From NCBI RefSeq assembly GCF_025631005.1, contig NZ_JAOTPL010000008.1, positions 62,001-126,000 on the forward strand: a DNA stretch of 64,000 bases. Direction: 5' to 3'. The notes under the pieces were generated by a model, which was not told where the DNA came from, made no database searches, and saw only the letters and a program-made list of their open reading frames with translations. Shown one piece after another: positions 53,493-60,979 of this stretch. Every line of letters begins with the position of its first letter. The stretch's first letter is position 1. The translations under genes and the position numbers were made by a program. This DNA is from Haoranjiania flava. GTDB taxonomy: Bacteria > Bacteroidota > Bacteroidia > Chitinophagales > Chitinophagaceae.

Positions 53493-54319
53493 TGAACAGG
53501 AAAACTATTTTTATCACAGGGTGTTCGTCAGGCTTCGGCCAGATGATCGCGCAACATTTTCAGCAACATGGCTGGAATGTAGCAGCAACTATGCGCACAC
53601 CTGAAAAAGATACACTGCTTCATACTTTGCCAAACGTAAAACTTTACCGGCTGGATGTCACCATTCCTGAGACCGTTGATGCTGCTGTAATACAGGCTAT
53701 TACAGACTTTTGCAAGATTGATGTGCTGGTAAACAATGCAGGTTATGGCGCATTGGGTATTTTTGAGAAAGCTAAGGAAGAAGATATGCGCAGGCAGATG
53801 GAGACAAACGTGTTAGGCCTGATGCGTGTAACGAAAGCTTTATTACCACATTTCAGGGCAAACAGGTCCGGTACAATTATAAACATTGGCTCTGTAGCCG
53901 GCGAGCTGGCGTTTCCATATTTTGCTTTGTACAATGCCAGCAAATATGCCGTGAATGGCTTTAGCAAAGCTTTGTATTATGAGCTGAAGATGCAGGGCAT
54001 TGCGGTAAAGCTGGTATTGCCGGGTATGATGAAGACGGATTTTTTCGGCAGATCTATGACAGTGTTTGAAGACAATGCAGTAAAAGGTTATGAAAAGTTT
54101 GAAGAAACTACAAGGCACAATATCATGCATATGGCTGAAAGGGGCGAAGACCCGGCACTGGTAGTGCGTACGGTGTTCAAAGCCGCTACCACCGATACTT
54201 TCAGGCTCATGTACCCCGTAGGATGGCAAGCCCGTCTGCTGCTGATATTAAAATATATTTTGCCGCATCCGCTACTGCGCCGGATAATGGAAACGGCAAT
54301 AACCAGAAGAAAAATTTAA
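53492..54319 (+). CDS. Classical SDR family oxidoreductase, GTG start
   Basis: The protein has 275 residues from a GTG that overlaps the deoC stop (TAGTG). An upstream TTG in the frame overlaps deoC by 55 nt and is unlikely. TGCSSGFGQ binds the cofactor. NNAGYGALG is the second motif. The catalytic Ser and Tyr/Lys are in NIGSVAGELAFPYFALYNA and then SKYAVNGFSKA. Substrate unknown. The overlap arrangement implies translational coupling with the neighbours. Confidence 0.9.
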   Translation: MNRKTIFITGCSSGFGQMIAQHFQQHGWNVAATMRTPEKDTLLHTLPNVKLYRLDVTIPETVDAAVIQAITDFCKIDVLVNNAGYGALGIFEKAKEEDMRRQMETNVLGLMRVTKALLPHFRANRSGTIINIGSVAGELAFPYFALYNASKYAVNGFSKALYYELKMQGIAVKLVLPGMMKTDFFGRSMTVFEDNAVKGYEKFEETTRHNIMHMAERGEDPALVVRTVFKAATTDTFRLMYPVGWQARLLLILKYILPHPLLRRIMETAITRRKI

Positions 54320-55503
54320 TGAGAATGTTACAACAAAAAATAAAACAACTGGCTGCAAATTATAAAGATGAATTTATTGCTATCAGGAGGCATCTTCACA
54401 GCTATCCAGAGCTCAGCTACCAGGAGTATGAGACATCTGAGTATGTACAACAAAAATTAGCTGCATTGTCTATACCCTTTACAGTGAAAGCAGAGACCGG
54501 TGTAGTGGGTTTAATTGAAGGCAGAAATCCCGGTAACCGTGTAATTGCCTTAAGAGCAGATATGGATGCGCTGCCGATTTCAGAAGAAAATGATGTAGCA
54601 TATAAATCCAAACGTGCAGGTGTGATGCATGCCTGCGGCCATGATGTGCATACCACCTGCCTGCTTGGTGCAGCAAAGATCCTGCAGGAGACAAGGGAGG
54701 CGTGGGAAGGCACCATCAAACTTATATTTCAGCCTGGTGAAGAAAAAAATCCCGGCGGCGCCAGCCTGATGATCCGGGACGGCGTGCTTGAGAATCCTGC
54801 ACCTTCGGCCATCATTGCTTTACATGTAAACCCATTGCTTGACGTGGGTAAGTTCAGTTTCAGAAAAGGCAGGGTGATGGCGAGCGCAGACGAGATTTAT
54901 ATGACCATAAAGGGCAAAGGCGGACATGCAGCAGCGCCACACACCACGCAAGACATTATTCTCATAGCCTCCCAGCTTATAGTGAGCCTGCAACAGCTTA
55001 TCAGCAGAAACTGCAATCCTTTTTACCCATCTGTTCTGTCCATTTGCTCATTCCAGGGCGGCCATACTACCAATGTTATTCCTTCGGAAGTCAAACTGAA
55101 AGGAACTTTCCGTGCAATGGACGAACAGTGGAGATACAGAGCCCATGAGCTGATAACCGCACACACAAAAGGCTTAGTAGAAGCCTTAGGCGCTGAAGTG
55201 GATCTGACGATTGATGTGGGTTACCCCTGTGTTGAAAATGATGATGGCCTAACTGAACAGGCAACCAACCTCGCAAAAACATTTACAGGAAGTGAAAATG
55301 TGGAAGAAACTGAAATGCGCATGGGCGCCGAAGATTTTGGTTATTACACCAAAAAATTACCCGGTTGCTTCTTCCGCTTGGGTATCAGGAATGAAAAAGC
55401 AGGCATTGTACACAACGTGCATACACCCAAATTTGATATTGATGAAGATGCTATCGAATACGGAATGGCAATGATGGCGTGGCTTGCAGCCAATATACGG
55501 TAA
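54319..55503 (+). CDS. M20 family amidohydrolase
   Basis: The protein has 394 residues from the ATG at 54319, which overlaps the SDR stop (TAATG); a longer start within the SDR gene is less likely. The dinuclear metal motifs are VMHACGHDVHTT (catalytic) and GEEKNPGGAS, with a conserved lid strand GKGGHAAAPHTTQD and the C-terminal MGAEDFGYYTKK. M20D enzymes hydrolyse N-acyl or peptide bonds (hippurate, N-acetyl-diaminopimelate or amino acid conjugates). Exact substrate unknown. Confidence 0.93.
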   Translation: MRMLQQKIKQLAANYKDEFIAIRRHLHSYPELSYQEYETSEYVQQKLAALSIPFTVKAETGVVGLIEGRNPGNRVIALRADMDALPISEENDVAYKSKRAGVMHACGHDVHTTCLLGAAKILQETREAWEGTIKLIFQPGEEKNPGGASLMIRDGVLENPAPSAIIALHVNPLLDVGKFSFRKGRVMASADEIYMTIKGKGGHAAAPHTTQDIILIASQLIVSLQQLISRNCNPFYPSVLSICSFQGGHTTNVIPSEVKLKGTFRAMDEQWRYRAHELITAHTKGLVEALGAEVDLTIDVGYPCVENDDGLTEQATNLAKTFTGSENVEETEMRMGAEDFGYYTKKLPGCFFRLGIRNEKAGIVHNVHTPKFDIDEDAIEYGMAMMAWLAANIR

Positions 55504-55648
55504 AGTTTTATTTATTAAGTTGCATAGCATGCCTTATACTGCGCGCTCTTTCTTTACGGAGAGTAATGACATTGCTATGCCTTACACCTAATTTAATTTT
55601 GATTAATATTTTATAATATCTATTTTTATCTACTCTAAAACAACCAAT

Positions 55649-56779
55649 ATGGGCGTGTTTAAAAACTTATTCCAGGGAACCGGAAATAATGACAAGAACC
55701 CTTTTTATGTAAGAGCCACTATGATCATGCTGGGCCTGGTGCTGTTTTTTTACATTATGCTCATACTGAGAGATGTGCTGGTGCCTCTGTGTTTTGCGTT
55801 GCTGATATCTATTTTATTAAATCCTTTGGTAAACAGGCTTATGCAACTGGGTATACATAAAATAAGCGCCATATCTCTGGCACTGCTGGTGGCAATCATT
55901 GGCATCACGATCATATTTGTTTTCCTTACTTCTCAGGCCGGCCAGTTTATTGAGATGGCGCCTGAGTTCCAGGACAGGGCCAGCAAGATTTTAGACATTA
56001 TTCAAAAGTGGATTCGCAATACTTTTAATGTGCCCATATATAAGCAGGATGAAGTGATTGCCAATACCATGAACAACAGCCAGGACTTTGTGGCAAAAGC
56101 GCTGGGCAGTATATTTTCGTTCCTGGCCGCTACTATTTTATTGCCTATATACACATTCCTCATATTATACTACAAGCCCTTGTTCCTGAATTTTATTTAC
56201 GAAGTTTTTGAAGATAAATACGAGAACCGGGTGGCAGATGTTTTGCAGGAAACCAAGGGCGCTATACAGGCTTATATTGTGGGCTTGCTTATAGAAACCG
56301 CAATTGTTGCGGGTTTGAATTCTGCAGCGTTACTGTTGTTGGGCGTGGAATATGCCATACTGCTGGGCATTATCGGCGGTATTTTAAACCTGATACCATA
56401 CGTCGGCGGCCTCGTTGCCATAGCTTTGCCTGTGGGTATGTCCATGGTTACAAGTGACGGCAACTATACCACGCCATTGCTGATCATCGCAGCCTATTCA
56501 GTAATACAATTCCTGGACAATAATGTTCTTGTGCCGCGCATAGTTTCTTCCAAGGTTGATGTAAATGCATTTGTAACTATTGTGATCGTATTGCTGGGCG
56601 CTGCCATCTGGGGCGTGCCGGGCATGTTCCTTTCCGTGCCTTTTATAGCCGTGTGCAAGATCATATTTGACCGTATACCTCAATTACAGCCCTGGGGTAA
56701 ATTGCTTGGCGTAACCATTGGCGAGCCGCCACCGCCGCGGGAGGTCGTTTCTAAAATTGATGAAGAAGCGATGGAATAA
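55649..56779 (+). CDS. AI-2E family transporter
   Basis: The protein has 376 residues and about eight hydrophobic helices. VPLCFALLISILLNPLVNRL, then IIGGILNLIPYVGGL and IVSSKVDVNAFVTIVIVLLG are characteristic of AI-2E/PerM proteins. Despite the name, members include ion-coupled exporters and no substrate is implied here. It is convergent with the Suc_Fer-like gene, with 19 nt between the stop codons. Confidence 0.92.
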   Translation: MGVFKNLFQGTGNNDKNPFYVRATMIMLGLVLFFYIMLILRDVLVPLCFALLISILLNPLVNRLMQLGIHKISAISLALLVAIIGITIIFVFLTSQAGQFIEMAPEFQDRASKILDIIQKWIRNTFNVPIYKQDEVIANTMNNSQDFVAKALGSIFSFLAATILLPIYTFLILYYKPLFLNFIYEVFEDKYENRVADVLQETKGAIQAYIVGLLIETAIVAGLNSAALLLLGVEYAILLGIIGGILNLIPYVGGLVAIALPVGMSMVTSDGNYTTPLLIIAAYSVIQFLDNNVLVPRIVSSKVDVNAFVTIVIVLLGAAIWGVPGMFLSVPFIAVCKIIFDRIPQLQPWGKLLGVTIGEPPPPREVVSKIDEEAME

Positions 56780-56798
56780 GCCTGACAGGTTTGTAGGG

Positions 56799-57692
56799 CT
56801 ACAATACTTTGATATGGTTCAGCATATACTTTGTAATGTTTCCGCGGGTTTTAGAAGTGCAGGTAAGATAATGCGGATATAGTATCAGTTGCTTGGTTAC
56901 GCTTATTTCGTAGTTGCCTTTCTGTGTGAGCACATGGGCCACAATATCATTTCCCTGCTGGCTTTGTATATGCATCTGCATTGAAAAATCAATACTCCAT
57001 TCATTCAGGTATTCGCGGATATAGCACTCTACCGATTGTTTGTAGAAGGAAAGGGTAGAGATGCCCCTGTAATTTGGCTGATAGATGCTGTTCTGCAACG
57101 AATGGTCTATTATCTCCGGAATGTCTTCAACAGTTACCCTGCCGTAATAAATTCCGAAAGGCAGATATACGGCATTAGCTGCAAACCTGTCGCCGCCGAT
57201 GTGTGTACATTCCCATACATCAGTATCGCCGAGCATGCCTTCAAAGAATTTAAATACCGGGAACCCAAATTTGGCGCAGCATTTATCTTTTTTGCCGTTG
57301 GTGCATACCAGGAAGAACGGTTCGGTCTGCCACACAGTTCCTGCTGCGTATATATGCATTTCCAGGTCGAGTAAAGATAATTGTTTTGTATCCGCTACCA
57401 GGCTGAAATAGCGGCGGGCAGCGCAATCCACGAACATGACCCTCGAAGTGCCGGCAGTGCTGTGCTTGTTGCGGATGAGTACAACTTTGCCTTTTTTTTC
57501 TTTAGCCAGCGCCTGCAAGCGGCTCAGCCACCCTGCATCAATAGTAGTTTGGGTAACTTTTTGAGGGAATGGCAGATTATACTCTACCAGTATAAATGAT
57601 TGGTAAGTGGCAGCGGTGCCTGCCAACATTTCTTTATAATACCGGGAAGCTGTACTGCAAAAGAAGACTTTATTTTTGGGCGACGTATCCAA
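56799..57692 (-). CDS. Suc_Fer-like [2Fe-2S] protein, third gene of RiPP-like cassette
   Basis: The protein has 297 residues. FFCSTASR (10-17), then LVCTNGKKDKCCAKFGFPVF and WECTHIGGDRFAANAVYLPF match the sucrase/ferredoxin-like (thioredoxin-fold ferredoxin) family. Cysteines in the first two blocks are the likely cluster ligands. The only start before the conserved Cys12 is TTG at 57692. The upstream oxygenase gene ends with TAA in the same reading frame, four codons before it, so the two genes could be read as one with a stop between. A role as electron donor for the oxygenase or the precursor peptide is inference. Confidence 0.8.
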   Translation of the reverse strand: MDTSPKNKVFFCSTASRYYKEMLAGTAATYQSFILVEYNLPFPQKVTQTTIDAGWLSRLQALAKEKKGKVVLIRNKHSTAGTSRVMFVDCAARRYFSLVADTKQLSLLDLEMHIYAAGTVWQTEPFFLVCTNGKKDKCCAKFGFPVFKFFEGMLGDTDVWECTHIGGDRFAANAVYLPFGIYYGRVTVEDIPEIIDHSLQNSIYQPNYRGISTLSFYKQSVECYIREYLNEWSIDFSMQMHIQSQQGNDIVAHVLTQKGNYEISVTKQLILYPHYLTCTSKTRGNITKYMLNHIKVL

Positions 57693-57704
57693 ATCAACAA
57701 CAGG

Positions 57705-58892
57705 TTATAATGTTCGTATGTGTACCAGGCCTTCGCGTAACAAAAGCTTTAGTATATTTTTTTTATTTTCCGTGGTAATGGTTTGCGGGAGTTGGGCCAG
57801 CGTAAACTGCTTCTGCTTAAATATACTGTTCATCAGCGTTTCAGCGCTTAGTGGCAGCGATATGGTTTTCTCAAAAAATCTTATGCGCAGGTGATCATTG
57901 TCCTTGGAAGTGGTATATATCACGCTTTCATTGAGAGCAAATACTGTTTGTTCAGAAAACTCATTTATGTCCAGGAGGCTTTGGAAATAGTTGTTTACAG
58001 GCTGCGGCTGTGTTTTTTGGTATTGAGCATTCAGCCGTTCAATACCCATGCTGAAATCCAGCTCATCGAGTACATTTTTCAGCGCAGCGGTTTTTTGTTT
58101 GATAATTTCGTCCAGGTCGTCTTTCCAGAAAGGAACTGCTTCACGAAATTCTTTGAAATTTTCCAACTGAGGGAAAACTTCGCTAAAAAATCTTGCCCAT
58201 GTAAAGGAAAGTATACCGATAGTAATATGTGCTGAAATACCGTCATCTGCCATAGCATCGTGCACATAGCCGCGCGGCACATAGAGAAAATCTCCGGGTG
58301 TGAGCTGCAATGTCTGCAAAGGCTTTTTATCGTAACCTTTGCTTATAAAACTCTGGTTTTTTGTAGGAAGCTCTTTTTCGAAGCCGTACAGGTTCCAGGT
58401 TTTTGTTCCTGATATCTGCAGCACAAACACATCGTGCGTATCCCAGTGCGGGTTGAATCCCTGCGATTTATTGGGCGTGATGTACAAATTTGCCTGCACG
58501 GGTGAATTGAACTTTTGCGAAAGGTTCATGCAGCATTTAGAGAGGTTGTCAAAATACCGCTGTCCTGCCTGTATCACCAGTGTGCTGCCCTGGTTGAATA
58601 ATGCAAATGCTTTCTCTGTATGAATGATACCGTCTTTCTTGTGATGCCCGATGGGAACTGCATTTTTTGTGTATTGCGATGAGGGTATTTCCTTACCTTC
58701 TTTCACCACACGCAGTGAGGGGTAGAATATATCCTGCCGGTCAAGAAAGGCTGATATTTCCCGCGATGTAAGAATGTTGTTGTAGTAATTTTTATCGTTC
58801 CGGGATATGTGAAGCATATCTTTTTCGTGAAATTTTTCAAAAAACTCTTCTAAGGAATAAGGTGCAATGATGCGTTGAAAAAACGTGGACAT
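57705..58892 (-). CDS. JmjC/cupin-type 2-oxoglutarate oxygenase, RiPP-like cassette
   Basis: The protein has 395 residues from the ATG at 58892; an in-frame TTG 24 nt upstream is less likely. The cupin fold has the iron-binding pair in NPHWDTHDVFVLQISGTKTW (His149 and Asp151) and the distal histidine in VPRGYVHDAMADDG (His211). This resembles the RoxA/NO66 group of JmjC hydroxylases, which act on protein side chains. The C-terminal ~170 residues are helical and may be the dimer or winged-helix region. It follows the Asp/Gly-rich peptide gene after a strong hairpin. Hydroxylation of the peptide's Asp residues is inference. Confidence 0.85.
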   Translation of the reverse strand: MSTFFQRIIAPYSLEEFFEKFHEKDMLHISRNDKNYYNNILTSREISAFLDRQDIFYPSLRVVKEGKEIPSSQYTKNAVPIGHHKKDGIIHTEKAFALFNQGSTLVIQAGQRYFDNLSKCCMNLSQKFNSPVQANLYITPNKSQGFNPHWDTHDVFVLQISGTKTWNLYGFEKELPTKNQSFISKGYDKKPLQTLQLTPGDFLYVPRGYVHDAMADDGISAHITIGILSFTWARFFSEVFPQLENFKEFREAVPFWKDDLDEIIKQKTAALKNVLDELDFSMGIERLNAQYQKTQPQPVNNYFQSLLDINEFSEQTVFALNESVIYTTSKDNDHLRIRFFEKTISLPLSAETLMNSIFKQKQFTLAQLPQTITTENKKNILKLLLREGLVHIRTL

Positions 58893-58927
58893 ACAATAAA
58901 TTTTATAAGATGACAAGTTACTAAAAA

Positions 58928-58954
58928 GCCGCAGACATTTGCATGTGCTGCGAC
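58928..58954 (-). terminator. Strong hairpin between peptide gene and oxygenase gene
   Basis: On the minus strand the RNA folds as a 7-bp outer stem (GTCGCAG with CTGCGGC), a bulged C and a 4-bp inner stem closed by a GCAA loop of GNRA type, followed by five T. It begins 25 nt after the peptide stop. It should end most transcripts after the peptide gene and let a fraction read through to the enzymes. Confidence 0.75.
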
Positions 58955-58979
58955 TTTATTACAAAGCTTTTACTAATTT

Positions 58980-59201
58980 TTAAGCATTGTCTGAACCGTC
59001 TCCGTCTGTGTCTAAAACATCTCCGTCAGAGGCGTCTCCATCAGCACCATCGGTTGCATCACCGTCAGAACCGTCTGTGCCATCACCGTCAGAGCCGTCG
59101 CTTCCGTCTCCATCAGCATCCTGTAATGATGGATCTACTTCGTTTTCATCCCTGTTTACTTGCAGCTCGTCGTCGTTGAATAAAGTTTCGTTGATTTCCA
59201 T
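58980..59201 (-). CDS. Asp/Gly-rich peptide, candidate RiPP-type precursor
   Basis: The peptide has 73 residues and no signal peptide. Residues 1-27 form a leader-like part with few aromatic or Cys residues (MEINETLFNDDELQVNRDEN). Residues 28-73 contain 18 Asp and no Cys, Lys, Arg, His or aromatic residue. Three octads, DGSDGDGT (35-42), DGSDGDAT (43-50) and DGADGDAS (51-58), are followed by a diverged unit. The gene has a strong terminator after it and a JmjC oxygenase gene next. An alternative reading is a calcium-binding peptide, because DxDGDG is like an EF-hand or thrombospondin type 3 loop. Confidence 0.75.
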   Translation of the reverse strand: MEINETLFNDDELQVNRDENEVDPSLQDADGDGSDGSDGDGTDGSDGDATDGADGDASDGDVLDTDGDGSDNA

Positions 59202-59305
59202 AGTTTTTAGTTTTGATTGTTAATAATAATTTTTTCTGAAAGTAAATTAGCTTTAATTTTCTTGATAAGCAAGCCATTTATTCAATTTTATTATTTCTTT
59301 TACAA

Positions 59306-59419
59306 GTGCAAAAACAAAAACTCCCTGTTACTACGGCAGATGTCAACTCTCCTGCCGTTACAGCTTGGAAAAAAAGAATACTTAAGGTTGCCGCCGCACT
59401 ATTCTGCCTGGCGGTGTAG
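59306..59419 (+). other. Short GTG-start frame of doubtful reality
   Basis: A 37-codon frame opens at GTG 59306 on the plus strand and ends TAG at 59419. It encodes a polar start and then a basic and hydrophobic tail (AWKKRILKVAAALFCLAV). It has no promoter box and no neighbours on that strand. It may be chance or a gene remnant in the 366-nt gap 59202-59567, which otherwise contains only the OmpA terminator. Confidence 0.15.
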
Positions 59420-59526
59420 AGCGAAGATCTTTATACCGTAGATTCCGCAAGTTTTACTACAATGCAGCCAATCTTAAAGTCATATCGAGAGATTTCAAAA
59501 TAAAGGTTTAAATAGTATTTATAAAA

Positions 59527-59553
59527 AAGCGCATCCCGAATTGAGATGCGCTT
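59527..59553 (-). terminator. Terminator of the OmpA lipoprotein gene
   Basis: AAGCGCATC (59527-59535) pairs perfectly with GATGCGCTT (59545-59553). On the minus strand the stem is followed by TTTTT. It isolates the RiPP-like cassette from the OmpA gene upstream. Confidence 0.8.
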
Positions 59554-59567
59554 ACCTGAAATGATAT

Positions 59568-60437
59568 TTATAAGTCAACAGAACTCGCTGCCGGCGGCTG
59601 CCCGATCAGTTCCATAAATTCATTGAGTTTAGGAGTAATGATAATCTGTGTTCTGCGGTTCATGGCTTTACCGGCTTCCGTGTTATTGTCAGCAACAGGG
59701 TTGTATTCTCCACGTCCGCCTGCTGTCATTCTTGAAGGGTTCACGCCGTATTTATTTTGTAATGCCTGCACTACCGAAGAGGCTCTTAAGGCGCTCAGAT
59801 CCCAGTTGTTCCTGATGTTTGTCCTGCTGATGGGCACATTGTCGGTATTTCCTTCTACCAATACATCGTACTTGTCGTGATCCATAATAATTTTAGCGAT
59901 CTTACCCAGAATATCTCCCGCACGCTCAGATATTTCGTAGCTGCCGGTTTTGTAGAGCATATTGTCTGCCAGCGAAATGTATACAACGCCTTTGAGTACT
60001 TTTACGTCTACATCGCGCAATTCATTAGTGCTTAAAGATCTTGTAAGATTATTAACCAGCACCAGGTTTAATGAGTCGCTCCTGTTCTTTTCGTTCACCA
60101 GGTGCTGAATATATTTATTGGATGCATTGATCTCATCTACGAGTTTGGATATATTTACATTGCCCTGCATACCCTGGTTTATACTTTTGTCAAGTGTGTT
60201 TCTCAGGTCGTCGAGCGATTTTCTCAAAGCAGCATTGTTGGCCCTTTCCTGTGCCAGCTGATCTTCCAGGCTCCTGATTTTAGTTTTATTTTCTGCAAGC
60301 TCTATCTGGCTTTGTTGATAACGCTGGTTAAGTGTATTGTAATCTGTCTGTAAGGCTGTATGTTTCTTTGTGCTTACACACCCTGTAAGCAGCAGGGAAA
60401 CTGCTAAAAATGTTGCTAATAAAAGATTTGTTTTCAT
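59568..60437 (-). CDS. OmpA-family lipoprotein with coiled coil
   Basis: The protein has 289 residues with lipobox LLLTGC (Cys20). A heptad-rich coiled coil runs from about 30 to 95 (LNQRYQQSQIELAENKTKIR and following). The OmpA_C domain occupies about 165-275, with VEGNTDNVPISRTNIRNNWD and LSALRASSVVQALQ, containing the Asp and Arg that grip peptidoglycan. It anchors the outer membrane to the wall or spans the periplasm. Its start codon is the near edge of repeat array 4. Confidence 0.9.
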   Translation of the reverse strand: MKTNLLLATFLAVSLLLTGCVSTKKHTALQTDYNTLNQRYQQSQIELAENKTKIRSLEDQLAQERANNAALRKSLDDLRNTLDKSINQGMQGNVNISKLVDEINASNKYIQHLVNEKNRSDSLNLVLVNNLTRSLSTNELRDVDVKVLKGVVYISLADNMLYKTGSYEISERAGDILGKIAKIIMDHDKYDVLVEGNTDNVPISRTNIRNNWDLSALRASSVVQALQNKYGVNPSRMTAGGRGEYNPVADNNTEAGKAMNRRTQIIITPKLNEFMELIGQPPAASSVDL

Positions 60438-60708
60438 ATGTATATATTTTATTTCTGTTAATGGTCACATGGAATAGCCTTTATTCATTCGCAGTTGGTA
60501 TACAACCTTGCTTATGGCTATTTCATATGTATATATTTTATTTGTTTTTCAGTTGTCACATGGAATAGCCTTTATTCATTCTCGGTTCGTATACAACCTT
60601 GCTTATGGCTATTTCATATGTATATTTTTTATTTTTCTTAATGGTCACATGGAATAGCCTTTATTCATTCGCGGTTGTATACAACCTTGCTTATGGCTAT
60701 TTCGTATG
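60435..60708. repeat. Start-codon-anchored palindromic repeats, array 4
   Basis: Three units, 60466-60529, 60557-60620 and 60646-60708, form a tandem array of about 90-bp period upstream of the OmpA gene. The arms and spacers match arrays 1-3. The central palindrome is perfect in the third unit (GGTTGTATACAACC). On the minus strand units 1 and 2 start ATG AAA TAG; in unit 3 the ATG has changed to ACG. Confidence 0.85.
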
Positions 60709-60952
60709 TATATCCTGTTTTATTCTGCTGTAATAATGATCCCCGCATGGTCTTTTAAAAAAGTTATTTGCTAATCTTCTGCTTGTCGCAGGATTAATGA
60801 GATCATTAACCGATTTTTTTATCTTATTGCATAACCATGTACAAATACAATGCCTCTTTAGCCGGCTGTAAGCTTTATTAACATTAAAGAAAGTTATGCA
60901 GCCAGCAGTAAAATGGGGTTTACACAATAGGAAAACTAAGCATTAAATTGCG
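60709..60952. other. Gene-free stretch before the E2 gene
   Basis: No gene, hairpin terminator or repeat is recognisable here. The E2 promoter box lies at its right edge. Confidence 0.4.
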
Positions 60953-60960
60953 TACTTTTG
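60953..60960 (+). promoter_or_regulatory. -7 promoter box for the E2 gene
   Basis: TACTTTTG fits TAnnTTTG exactly and ends 19 nt before the ATG at 60980. Confidence 0.4.
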
Positions 60961-60979
60961 AAACTAAAATCAAAACGAT

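Noticed and set aside
60697..60927. 76-codon minus-strand frame before the E2 gene
   Set aside because: Composition is random-looking and part lies in the repeat array.
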